NCBI GenBank assembly: GCA_034509755.1
Contig: CM067544.1
Span: forward strand, 8,411,501 to 8,475,500
Source of the DNA: Anisodus tanguticus
Lineage: Eukaryota; Streptophyta; Magnoliopsida; Solanales; Solanaceae
Reading direction: 5' to 3'
Length of the DNA: 64,000 nt
The position numbers and the translations under genes are program-made. How positions within the stretch are numbered: the first letter of the stretch is position 1; the number at the start of each line of letters is the position of its first letter. Shown here in pieces: positions 1 through 11,147 of this stretch. Below the pieces are notes generated by a model, which saw only the letters and a program-made list of their open reading frames with translations, was not told the DNA's origin and did no database searches.

Positions 1-171
1 CATATGACGGCCAGTGACCGAAAGTATTGTATATATTTATATACAATTAAATAAAATTTTTTTTTACAATATTACAAGATAATACAAAAGGAATTAAAAA
101 GTTGAAGTCGCAGATGACATCTGCCTGAAAAATCTATCTAAATAGACATAGACAACATCTCATTATAATTG
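1..171. repeat. Direct repeat copy A (LTR-like), cut by window edge
   Basis: This segment recurs almost unchanged at 3155-3326, with a few substitutions and a 1-bp length difference. The two copies flank a Copia coding fragment on the - strand, so they may be parts of its LTRs. Copy A starts at the first base of the window, so the full repeat length is unknown. I did not find a clear primer binding site next to either copy. Confidence 0.65.
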
Positions 172-227
172 ATCCTCAGATTGTACACTCGATAAGCATG
201 ACTATGTTGTGAATAGCCAACAAAAAA

Positions 228-1774
228 TTATTTATCACTCTTAGAGTCAAACTTTGCCAAATGATCTCTATCATTTAAAATGTAACAAATACACCAAAAA
301 ATATGAAAGTAACGCAAGTTAGGTTTCTTTCTATTAATTAGCTCATAGGGTGTCATCTTTGTTTCAAGCCTTAGATAGACTCTATTAGTGATGTGACAAG
401 CACTATTTAAGGCTTTAGCCCAAAAACGTTTTGATAATTTTTTAGAAATAAACATAACTCTAGCTATTTCTCGCAATGTTATATTCTTCTTTTCAGCCAC
501 CCCATTCTGTTGAGGGGTTTTGGGGGCTGAAAACTCATGAAAAATTCTCTTTTTCTCACAAAAATTTGTGAAGTGGCTATTTCAAATTCTTTTCCATGGT
601 CGGATCTAATCCGAAAAATAAGAGAATAGAACAAGTTCATAATTCTATAGTGCAAAATTTTAAACATGTCAAAAGTTTGTGATTTTTCTTTCAAAAAATA
701 TATCCATGAATATCTAAAAAAATTATCTACTATCACATAGGAATACTTCATGCCTCCTAAACTGTCTACCTCAATTGGACCCATAAGATCCATGTGCAAT
801 AATTGAAAACAGTGAGACGTACTTGAATGTTGTCCGTCATTTTGGACAACATTATGGGAAACACGAGTCTGCTTACCTTTTAGACAATCTTCACAAATTG
901 TTTTACCTTTATGGCTAAGATTGGGTAAGCCTCTAACCGCTTCATATGAGACCAACTTTTCCAGATTACGGTAGTTGGCATGTCCCAACTTTTGGTGCCA
1001 CAGTGTTGTGTCGTCGAGCTTGACATTATTGCAAGTTTCTTGTCTCGCAACAAGATAGCTATTATCACTTGTTCTAGTACCTGACATAACACATTCATTA
1101 GCTTCATTTGTAACTTTACAGGCATTCTTATTGAATTTTACCTCAAGATTGTCATCATACGGTTGACTAATACTAATCAAATTTGCCATTAAACCATCAA
1201 CATGTAAGACATTTCTTAAAGCTGAAAATCCAGAAACATCCAAGATTCTTCTTCCAATTATTTTGTTTTTACTGTCACCTCCATAAGTTACGTTACCTCC
1301 ATTGAATGACTCATATTTCTTTAGAAACTCCTTTGTACCTGTCATGTGGCGAGAACATCCACTATCAAAGTACCAAGAACCTGAAATGTTAGTTCTTAAA
1401 GCAGTTATCGCAACATTACAAGTTACATCCATTTTGAGAACCCAAACTCTTTTAAAACATTTTTTACCTTTCAGTTTTGAAATGTTGCTTTGAATGTTGT
1501 CTGAGATGTTGGACAACCTTATAGGCAACATTTCACTCACATAATTCTGAAGTTTGAAACAGTAAGGTTTTAAGTGTCTAGGGGAGTTACAATGATGACA
1601 CACAAACTTCTTATTCTTTGACATATATGAGAACTTATCTTTTATTCCTTTTTCTTTTACAAAACATATTTTCTCATTTTTGTCAAATACACTAGAGCCT
1701 ATAGTTTCAAAAGAGTTTTGGTACCCAATACATGTATGCGACGGTTTATTAAAGCTAAGTATTTCATCCAACAT
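228..1774 (-). pseudogene. Ty1/Copia gag-pol fragment (zinc knuckle, protease, integrase)
   Basis: This is a decayed retrotransposon coding region read on the minus strand. The longest open piece (1774-479) has, in order, a CCHC zinc knuckle (CHHCNSPRHLKPYC), a protease motif (FDSGCSRHMTG), the integrase HHCC zinc-binding region (WHQKLGHA followed by CEDC) and the first half of the integrase core (HMDLMGP). The rest of the integrase continues in another frame (500-228, NRVYLRLETKMTPYELI), so a frameshift splits the core. Reverse transcriptase and RNase H, which follow integrase in Copia elements, are absent: the sequence runs within about 60 bp into the direct repeat. The order zinc knuckle, protease, integrase is diagnostic of Copia. 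The element cannot be autonomous. Confidence 0.9.
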
Positions 1775-3154
1775 AGAAGTCCCTGAGTTGAACTTACGGA
1801 AGGTTGTTTCGGCTACATCCAGTTTTGCACGAATCTTACCAAATTCTATATCTTTTTTGATAAGTACAACCTCTAATCGGGCTATTGTGCCTTTTAGATC
1901 TACATTTTCACGAGTTAAAGATTTAGCCTTTGATTCAAGTTGCTTGGATTCAATGATTAAGGCTTGACAAATATTTATAATTCCTTAATCATCTCATCGT
2001 TGCATTCAACTTGATTCAAACACTCAGCCTCACCACTAGAAATAAAACCACTAAAGCAATTAACATCATGATAGTTAAAGAATATGTACCTTTCGGATGT
2101 TGCTGGAGATGCAGATGTTATTGCGATGTTATTGCAGATGTTGCCTGAAATGTCGTGACATCTGGGGCAACATTACATACGACATCTAGGGGTGGACAAA
2201 AAATCCAGAGAATCAAAAAACCGAACCGGTTTTATTCGGTTTAAAAAAAATGATTTTTTGAAAAACTGAATCAGGAATTAGTGATTCGGTTCGGTTTTTT
2301 AAGTTTGGATACGAACCGAACCGAAAAACCGAATTAAATATGTAATTAATCTTATTTTTTATTTTAGGGTACTACTATCTCTTGAATCATAGCCATTGAA
2401 ACCAATCTATGAAGCTTTTATGGAAGTCGAATGCGGCATGAACTTGATTAACATATCACGGAAGCATTGACATAAAATGTAGGGAGAGAAAGTAGTTGTA
2501 AATTGGTAAAACTTTAAGTGGTCATAACTCTGTGCTCGGATGTCCGTTTTACCCTAGTTTTTTTTTTGCGTATTTTTGGCGGTTTGGCTTATGGCAGTTT
2601 GGCACCGCCAATTTTTACGAAAACGTCAGTTTTCCCAATCAATTTGTGGTGTCCCCCAAATCGGTTTCTAATTTTCCTTTTTCTTTAGTAAACTTCTCAC
2701 GATATACAATACATTCCAACATCAAAATTTTGTGGTAATGTAGGCGTGAATGCCAATTTCAGTGTTGGAAATTCAATTTTAAAAAAAAAAAAAATTCCCT
2801 GACCGACCCGCTAGAAAAAACCGATATAATCCAATACATTCGGCGATATAAACCGAACATATCGCTTGCAAAAATAAATTCAATTTTGTACAAAATTATT
2901 CTTCAATCAAATGCCAAGAAATAAAAGTTATTACTCTCTGTTAGGTCTCGGGGTATGATATGGAATAATAAAATACAAACTGAAAGTAAAAATAAATTGA
3001 AAGTTAATGCAGTTTGTAAATGTCGGCAATAATGTTGTCTAACACAAGTGACAACACTTTGATAAAATAAAAAAACCTTTGAAGAGTAAATAGCAGCTGA
3101 AATAATAAAGAACACAAATGTTTAATATTTACATAGGTTATATTAATTTTATAA
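1775..3154. other. Non-coding interior of the left Copia fragment
   Basis: No coding region is supported here. The stretch contains several short phrases rich in the words tgttg and gacaaca, which also occur around the Copia fragment, so it is probably decayed gag or leader sequence. It also contains a hAT-like terminus at about 2184 and A/T homopolymers near 2780. Confidence 0.5.
2184..2345 (+). mobile_element. Single hAT-like terminus with AACCGAACCGG-type subterminal repeats
   Basis: The sequence begins taggggtggacaaaaaa and is followed by repeated aaccgaacc/ggttcggtt words in both orientations, a layout common in short hAT elements. No matching opposite terminus was found within the next kilobase, so this is a truncated copy or a chance resemblance. 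Confidence 0.35.
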
Positions 3155-3326
3155 CATATGACGGCCAGTGACCGAAAGTATTGTATATATTTATATACAA
3201 TTAAATAAATTCCTTCTTTTACAATATTACAAGATAATACAAAAGGAATTAAAAAGTTGAAGTCGCAGATGACTTCGGCCTGAAAAATCTATCTAAATAG
3301 ACATAGACAACATCTCATTATAATTG
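3155..3326. repeat. Direct repeat copy B (LTR-like)
   Basis: Second copy of the 171-bp repeat at the left edge. It ends at the same phrase (cattataattg), after which the two flanks diverge. With copy A it brackets about 3 kb of decayed Copia sequence. Confidence 0.65.
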
Positions 3327-3952
3327 CTTCAATGAAGAACAAATCTAGAATCTAAGCGGCAATTATAATGTTGGACAGAATGTTGTCGACACGCTCAGGC
3401 AACACTTGTGATCCAGTTTTCTGATATGAATTCTCGAGAGCTCGCTTGATTTTTTTGCAATTTTTTTCTGGATATCGATTCACTTTTCTTGCCTCTTTAT
3501 TTATAGTAGAGAGTCTTCCTTGAAAAGCTCATCGATTGGTTGTGGAGGTTGAGGGAAAGATGGGTAGCCGATATGATTTGTTGGAGAAGATCATGGAGCA
3601 AAATCCTCAACTTCTTGGACTTGTTCCCCAAGCTTAGCAACAGCTTTGACTTGTTCTTCCCACGTGTTTCATCATCTCCTAAACACCTTGCCAAGTCACT
3701 TTTACATCATGGTAAAAATCCCACGAAATTTTCTTTAGTCCGTGAAGTAAGACAAAACTGTTTACAGAATGTTGGTCCGAATGTCGTGATATTTGTTCCA
3801 ACATTTATGAATTTTAACTTAGTACTGAAAACGATATGTTGGGAAAAATATTACAACACCAAACCCAATATTAACACTCTCGAATAGTCACGCGACTGTG
3901 TCAAATGCGCAGGAGGAAATGTAATGATAAACTTGTCAAAATTCTATAGTAC
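3327..3952. other. Unassigned, possibly decayed retroelement leader
   Basis: Open frames on both strands here show no recognisable domain. The tgttg/gacaac phrases seen inside the Copia fragment continue (for example near 3372 and 3768), suggesting that related repeat DNA extends to about 3880. Confidence 0.3.
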
Positions 3953-3954
3953 TA

Positions 3955-4330
3955 CTCCCTCCGTTCTCATTTACTAGTTCATTATGGACTTTGCATGCCT
4001 TTAAAAACTATTTATTAGATGCTTATTTTATTAAGTTTCTCATATTAATTATGTTTTCAAAGTTTGAAAATCAGTAGTTCTTTTTCTATTTCAAAATGTT
4101 TGTCTTACTTTTCTTTTTAGTATGTTTAAAAAAGATTGTCTCTTTCATTTCTTGGCATTTCTTTAATTCCAACTCTCCACATGACATGTTTAAGACCACA
4201 AGATTAAATGACATTTTTGTATATTCTACACATCTTGAATTTAAGATCACAAAATTTAAAAGTCTTCCCTACTTTCTTAAATTTTGTGTCAAGTCAAAAC
4301 CAGACAAACATTTTGAAACATCGGGAGCAG
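3955..4330. mobile_element. Stowaway-type MITE (Tc1/mariner, TA target)
   Basis: The left end reads ctccctccgttctcattta, the hallmark Stowaway terminus. The right end (aaacatcgggagcag) is its degenerate inverted copy. TA dinucleotides flank both ends (3953-3954 and 4331-4332). The 376-bp element contains a short open frame (4096-4341) that is an accident of the repeat. No transposase is present. Confidence 0.7.
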
Positions 4331-6713
4331 TAGTACTCTAGCTAGTAGTTACTCAATCATAAGGGTAAAATTAAAAGAATTAATACATCAAAAAAGATTA
4401 TTTTTAGTAAACTGAACTAGTAAAAGGGAATGGAGAGTTGTAATTTTTATTGTTCTCGGGGTCACCATTAATTAAGAACGAGTAGTATTTAATTGTCTCA
4501 AGGCTTGTACTTAGTTTTCGAGTTCTGGATCGATGGTTAATCACAATCTTAAGACTCGTACTTAATTAGTTTTCCTCTGTCTTGTCACAATTTTGAGTAA
4601 TTGCCATAACATGTCCTTTGCATGGCGTCAATTCCTTCCTTTCAAAAATATATTATCAAAGGAAGAATCAAGTAACACCGGAATTGCAGCTATAAAGCAA
4701 TGGAGATGAAGCTGTTTGGTGCATGCTACCTGCACAAAAAAGAGTAAGAAGAAGTCCATCCTAAAAGTAATCAATAATTATTGGCTTCCATATTATTACC
4801 TCAGTCCCAATTAATGTGACATCATTTTTTTTGTCTCTCTCAAAATAAATATCATCTTTTCATATTTAGAAACAATTTAACTTTATGGGATTTTTTATAG
4901 CTACACATTTATATAAGACTTATTTTGAACCACACATTTCAAAAGTCTTCGTTTCTTTCTTAAACTTCATACCAAGTTAAATGATGTCACATAAAAAGAT
5001 TCACATATCGCTATTCAAACGCGGGTTTTTTCGGGCTTATTTAGAACCAAAGACATTCATATTAGCAGGACGGAGATCGGACCTAAGAACTTCGTGTAGA
5101 ATGGCCTAGGCGGCAGGTTCCATCTGAGTGGGGAGAAGTGAGTATAAACAATGGATAAGAATGTCTCAAACATGAGAGAGAATATATGGTGATGGCCTAC
5201 TGCATGGGCCGTTTCCTTCTTTCCGTGTTGAAAAATCTATATCTTCTGTTTAACAATGTGTTAATCTCCCGAAACATTATCTTTATGAACGGGTTCATTA
5301 TACATAAATTATTTTCAAAACAGGGAAAGCCAGTGAAATTCAACAGCCATTTCTAGATTAATGATAAAATAAAAGGCCACCTTTGACTTGTTGCAATTTC
5401 ATCGCCCAAAGTCAGTCCTCAGATATCGCTCTTATTGGTGTTCATACACCTTTAATTTCTTATGCGCAATATCTCTCTATGTAATCAGTTTTTTCGACAT
5501 TTTGTTTTCTAGTGGTTTTTGGGGAAGATGACTTTTCCCCCTCTTGTTAAGTTGTTATGACTTGGACTTGGAGTGGACTTTTCCCAAGCTCCCTGCGTTA
5601 TTTATTTCTTTTCTTTATCCTAAAATATTAATTTTTTGCAAATAGCACAAATATTGCGAAAGTTTATGAGAAGATTGAGAAATTTTATTTTGTGAGTAGG
5701 ATATTCAATCCTACGTATGTGAGGCTATGTTTTTACTTGACAAGTGGACACTTGCTTGTTTTAAGCATCAAATAAAAAAGGCGATATTAAATTCAATATT
5801 TTCCTTTCCTAATTAAAATATTTAGCTAGAAACATAAAAAGAAATAATAAAACTGAAAATCTATCAAAAATTTGCGATAAGATAATATTAACAAAATTCG
5901 CATTAGGGGGATTTTAATTGCCATGTTTAAAACCTTTGCTTTCACTATTTTTTTTTATTAGCTTTAAAAAAATATTTTTCTAAAATTTTAATTATTTGAT
6001 GAAATATTTAACTGCAAAATATTAACAATCATTGTAGACAATAAAATCTATCTATTATTTATAAACTAGTGTTGGTTCGAGGTTATTCATATATCCTTAT
6101 CTATTTTTTTATTCAATTAAAATCATATATACTTTTAACATTTATAAAAAAAAATGCTAAAGCAACTAGAGTTTAGATTAATAATAGAAGTTTACACATA
6201 CAATACTATTTCCGAGTTGTTATTTATAAAAAAAAATAATAGAATACCAATAATATCTAAGACCGAATTTGAGAAATTAACAATGATTTTATTAAATAAT
6301 AATTCCTCCATTATATAATGGTGATTACATATTACAAAGTAAGAAAAATAATATGAAAAGATCAATATCGTAGCTACCACTCTGCATTACTAGCTGATTT
6401 GGGAGATATTTTTAATGTTTTTTATTTCTTTTCTTTTTGTTTCTAGCTAAGGAATTTAATTACGGGAAAATGTGGATTTTATCATTACCCTTTTTGTTTT
6501 ATGTTTTAAAATAAGTAAGTGTCTACTTGTCAAGTAAAAAGATAGTCTCACATAAATAGTGTTGATTATGTGACTCGCAAAATAAAATTTCTCGAGAAGA
6601 CTTATATAAGTTTGTTCTCATTGACGAAAAGACAAGAAAACATGAAACTTCAAAGAATAAGATAAAGTCATAATTACCAAAAGACTCTCTAAACTTGCCG
6701 TATTTTCTACATA
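4331..6713. other. Intergenic AT-rich DNA
   Basis: No gene is supported. A degenerate MITE occupies 4799-4997. The remainder is AT-rich sequence with short open frames that lack codon structure and recognisable domains. Confidence 0.5.
4799..4997. mobile_element. Degenerate Stowaway-like MITE
   Basis: The left part (cagtcccaattaatgtgac) and right part (aaatgatgtcacataaa) are roughly inverted and resemble a common plant foldback family. The canonical gggacggaggg right end and the target duplication are not visible, so the copy is truncated. Confidence 0.4.
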
Positions 6714-7975
6714 CCCTCCCCCAAACTATCAATAGTCTTAATTACCCTTGTAGGGTAAAACGCTATCAAATAACCAAGTTCAGAGAGGGTAATTAATAGG
6801 GGTGAGCACGGGTACAGGGTACCCAGATACCCGACCGGAACCGATACTAACGGGTAGGTTCCGGGTAGATATATTATAATAACGGGTAGGATCCGGGTAG
6901 TAAAATTAGGAACCGATCAATGTATGGTCCGGTTCCAATTCCGGCAAATAGAGACAGGGTACCCGGACCCGGAACCTATAAAATATTAAATATTTTTATT
7001 TTTTTTAGAAACATTTGGACCACTTTTAACTTTCTCCAAAATTATTTGTTGCACGCCTGCACATTGATTTTCCCCACCCCAAGACGTAAATATTTTAGCT
7101 TTTTCACCCTTTTATTCTAGAATGCTCTTTGTGCCCTAAGAGAAAACACCCAAAACTCTCTCAATAACAATGGCGTTTTAGCTACACCACCGAGCTTCAT
7201 CGTCGTCGTTGTTGAAGCTTTCTCTCAGGTACTTTCATCGTTGTCGTTATTGAAGCTTCACCTTTGCCTCTTTCTCTCCTTTGGTTATGTTCACGTCATT
7301 CCTAAAATGCATATGGGTTCATATCTAACTCTTCAATTTCTTTTTAATATCATATGCTTCTGTTCTATTTCAGGCGATACTCATCTTCAATTTGTATTAC
7401 TTTTTTATTTGAAATGTAAATCTATTTTTAAAATTTGTGTATATTTTTGTAGTTGTGAAGATGAAATTTAGGGATTTACTAGTATAATAAAGCTTTTCTT
7501 TTGTATCGAAGAGCTTATGAACACGAAAATAAGTTTAATTCGGATATTTTTAAATTTATTTTGAAATCAACACGTTCAATTAATTGAGTGTCAAATTTGG
7601 CTTGCAATTTTAGGTTTTGGTAACAGAATTAGCTTTTCTACAATGAATAAGTTTTCTAAAACTTCTTATAAGGGTACTAAAAACTCCGATTGCAGGCTAA
7701 AAAACTACTTGATGAAATTATTTTAGAACTCTTTTTTATTCTCATAGGCTTAAAAATTGTTGCTTAATTTGTGTTTTTTATTTACAGTGCAGGAACCTAC
7801 CGGACCCTGCGGGTCCGGTAGGTTCCGGTAATGATTGCTACGGGTAGGTTCCGGTAGTAAATTTAGGAACCGATCTTTTACCGGGTAGGGTCCGGGTAGT
7901 TAAAAAATGTTAGGGTACCCGGACCCGCTCACCCCTAGTAATTAATACTACTGATAGTTTAAGGGGATTTGAATA
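6714..7975. repeat. Foldback repeat split by an hAT insertion
   Basis: Left arm 6714-6750 (cccaaactatcaatagtctt) and right arm about 7938-7975 (aatactactgatagtttaag) are inverted copies. If the hAT element at 6797-7937 and one target copy are removed, the two arms lie about 50 bp apart, which suggests a small older foldback element that served as the insertion site. Confidence 0.45.
6797..7937. mobile_element. Non-autonomous hAT transposon with perfect 8-bp target duplication
   Basis: The termini are the perfect 11-bp inverted repeat TAGGGGTGAGC (6797-6807) and GCTCACCCCTA (7927-7937). The flanking 8-bp duplication is gtaattaa (6789-6796 and 7938-7945), which is the hAT length. Inside both ends lie dense gggtaccc/ggacccg/ggttccgg subterminal words in opposite orientations. 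The middle contains no transposase; around 7140-7260 it looks like a leader, with a tandemly repeated catcgtygtcgtt phrase, possibly left from the promoter of the parent element. At 1141 bp it is an internal-deletion derivative. Confidence 0.85.
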
Positions 7976-8814
7976 AAACACATTAAGTATTCATAAATGG
8001 GACATGGTAGTTCCAAGTTATGACTGGGCAATTATCTATTTTTCCATTCTACCATTTGTGAAACCCATTTGAAAGGTAAAAGTAACGTTTATTGGCCACT
8101 TTTGGACCTATCTTTAAAAAATAGACATTTTCATAGATTTTCAAATATAACAAGTGAAACTCAAACACCTGAAATTTGAAACTATAAAAATGACTATTTT
8201 TAAGTTATAGGACTGATAAGTGGTTATTTGTGAATTTTCCAGTTTGAAAGTGTAATGATATGATAGTCTTTTGGTCTAGAGATTGAGGGCTGGAATGGAT
8301 GTGGCTGCACAAAGGGAAAGCCCAATAAATCTCATATTGGAGAGAAGCTAGTACTTACTAAGTTCACTCTTAGGTCTTTTGGATCAAGAAACAGAATTAG
8401 AAATGGCCCTTTTTTTACAACTACAGCGCCAATCCGGATCGAGCTCTGTTTGTTTGTTTCATTTTGCAAGTTAGCCCTGCATTATTTGCTTGTCAATCTG
8501 TTAGGTTCGGCCCATTTTCAGAATACACAATATTCTTGGGCTCACTGGTGTATAACCTTTAGAAAATCTTCTTTCACCAAACCCAAACTATGAAAATCCT
8601 TTGTACCTTTCACCCAGCTTGTTTAAATTATCATTTCAGTAATTCTAGATGAATGGAGGAAGGGGTAAGAATTATTATCATTTTGTATAAATTGTCCTCA
8701 GAGAAAAATTGTGCTCAATCTATGGAAGGAACAAACATAATACTTTGTCTGCAAAAAAAATCAGAGAACTTTTATAATCAAAATGAGCTACTCCAAAACA
8801 TTTTTTTGCGCGTA
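7976..8814. other. Intergenic, nothing recognised
   Basis: AT-rich sequence with no supported coding region, RNA gene or clear repeat boundary. A short frame at 8653-8871 lacks recognisable domains. Confidence 0.4.
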
Positions 8815-9212
8815 TTGACCATCAAAGGCACTGGTTTTTTTATTTTTACCTCTCAAATTTCGAATTTTTAATTTTTTCCCTTCGCTTAAAAATACCCCGA
8901 GGTTCCGAGTTCAAATCATTGCTCAGGCAAAAATTAGAAAAAAAATCGCAAGGCATAGTTTGGATTCGCAAGATAAAATTTGTCTTGTGCTTGAAGGCAG
9001 ACTCTGCCTTAATGGAGTTTGCTACCTTAAAGAAGAGTTTGAAACTCTGTCTTCAGGCATAGTTTGCAGGTAAACTCTGCCTTGCGAATTCAAACTATGC
9101 CTTGCAATTTATTTTTTAGTTTTTGACTTAGCGAGGATTGAACTTGGTATCCGAAATTTTAAACGAAAGACAAAAATTAAAGGAAAAAGGACACTCTGTG
9201 GCCATTAGAAAT
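8815..9212. mobile_element. Foldback MITE-like element
   Basis: Two long arms are inverted copies around a centre near 9020. The best-preserved part is cgcaaggcatagtttgga on the left (about 8947) and its complement caaactatgccttgcaa on the right (about 9090). Similarity extends outward through gagttcaaatcattgctc/gcgaggattgaacttgg. No target duplication was resolved, so the family is uncertain. Confidence 0.55.
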
Positions 9213-9960
9213 TTTAATAGCCCAATTTGAACTAAATATCCCTAAATAAGCGTTTGGCTCAAACTATTGACACAAGTAGCCCAACCCTAAGTCTTTCCTT
9301 CCCTTTATCCAAAACGCTACTTTTTCTCTCTTTTTTCTTTTGTTTCTTCAGTTCTTGTGGTCTTTATTCCTCTCTCTCTATTCCCCTATTGGTCTTGACC
9401 TATTTAACTCTCATTTTTTGTGTGTATATGTGTCAAGAAATGAGTTTCACCAAAACAGGAGTTTATCCGATTTGGGGTCTCGAAAGGATTGTCGAAGTAA
9501 TGCAGTCCATATAAGAAATGATAGTGGTTATCATTGTGAAAATTCGGGAGGTGTAGGAGCTCAATCGAGTCAAAACGGACAATATCACTGTATTTAAATG
9601 GTTATTATGGCAACAATATTTAAATGGTCTTCCCCTATCCAGACAAATCACAAATAGTTTGTTTTTTTTAGAATTAAAATTGGGGGAAAAGTAGTTTTTT
9701 GTGGTGCTATTTTGGGTTCATACATAGACTAAAATCTTAGTTTGTTTTCCTTGAAATTTTGGGTAATTGAGTAAAGCTACAATAGTCTCATTATTTTTTC
9801 AATAAACTCTTATCGTGTTTCTTGCTATTGTAGATTCTGATTTTTAAAAATTTCTCCAAAAATTATATAATAATTGTATAATGTGTGTATAATTAGTAAG
9901 TATATGTTGATTCTATATTTATTATACAACAATGAAATAATTTCTATACACATATTGTAG
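9213..9960. other. Unassigned sequence with an ORF lacking domains
   Basis: An open frame at 9254-9514 (86 residues, hydrophobic and serine-rich) overlaps another at 9340-9597. Neither shows a recognisable domain or splice structure, and both lie among repeats. They are probably transposon-derived and non-coding. Confidence 0.35.
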
Positions 9961-10190
9961 GATACATGTTCTATATATCAATAATACAATTTTTTTAATA
10001 TATATACAGTATTGATACATATTCTATACAACAATGATACAATTTTTATACACATATTGTAGGGATACATATTCTATACATCAATGATACAGTGTCTATA
10101 CATATACAATATTGATACATATTATATACAACAATGATACAATTTCTATACACATACCTAGAGATACATATTTTATACAACAATAATACA

Positions 10191-10227
<37 letters not shown>

Positions 10228-10395
10228 TATCATACATATTCTATACAACAATGATACAATTTCTATACACATACTGTAGGGATACATATTATATACAATA
10301 ATATTACAGTTTATATATGTATGATACATTTTTTATACATATACAGTAGTGATACATATTCTATACTACAACGACACAATTTCTACACATATGCT
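9961..10395. repeat. AT-rich minisatellite, about 50-bp unit
   Basis: The core gatacatattctatacaac recurs with small changes at about 9961, 10014, 10063, 10111, 10162, 10229, 10281, 10323 and 10350. The usual spacing is 48-53 bp, and the units include tgatacaatttctatacaca. An (AT)n run sits inside one unit near 10197-10223. Related gataca words occur at 45580-45780. Confidence 0.8.
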
Positions 10396-11147
10396 GAAAA
10401 AAATATAAAAATTATCGTTGACAAAAAAGGTTTTTTTTTTATTACAAACGGAAAAACCAATGAAAGTTAATTAAACACCATACAAAATGGGATGGCGATA
10501 TTATTGTAAAATTAAAATTTAGGCCTTGATTAAAAGTAAAGAAAGGTGAAGCAAAAATAATACATTAATATTTTACTAAGTTCAACGATTTTTTCAGTTA
10601 AATAAAATAATATTATATATAATTATGCATGAATACATAATTAGAAGAACTAGCTAAAACAAAATTTTCAAAAGAAATTCCTAGCGTGAAAGAAATAGGT
10701 TCATGATTTTTGGAGCAGTACTATAAAGAGAATTGAGTTGCAAAATGATTGTTATTGTTGCACTTTCTTCCATAGAAAAATTGACAATGAAGTTCTAACA
10801 CAAAAAAATAAAAAATAAATATTTTTCTATTAAATAGTTGTTTCAAACCAATATCCAAATTTTTTAGGTTGATATGAAGGGCTGAAGGCATGTTGAGCTT
10901 AATGGACACAAATGAAGACCTGTTGGATTTTATTTGAGGTTAACAAATGGGTTGTTATTAGTTTTGGCCGGATGGCCAATTATGTCCTTACACCAAAATT
11001 AAAGACCATCTTGAAATAAGGGTATTCCTCCGAATTGCCCATTCCAAAATAGTATTGGGCCCTTGTATGTAGTTGGCCCGCTGAGGCATCTAGATCGGTT
11101 CATTTTATAGATGGACCCTCACAAACTAACCGACGGCCTATTCACAA
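10396..11147. other. Intergenic, nothing recognised
   Basis: AT-rich sequence with no supported gene. The short minus-strand frame at 10721-10909 has no domain. Confidence 0.4.

Noticed and set aside
1..17. gacggccagtg resembles the M13 forward primer/lacZ vector sequence.
   Set aside because: The same phrase recurs at 3159-3169 inside a 171-bp genomic direct repeat, and no further vector sequence follows, so it is a chance match.
9254..9597. Two overlapping 85-codon frames with a possible signal peptide.
   Set aside because: No conserved motif, no splice structure and repeat-rich surroundings; the hydrophobicity comes from T-rich DNA.
9961..10395. Regular repeats with spacers, superficially CRISPR-like.
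   Set aside because: The repeats and spacers are both AT-rich variants of one unit, there are no cas genes, and the context is a plant genome.
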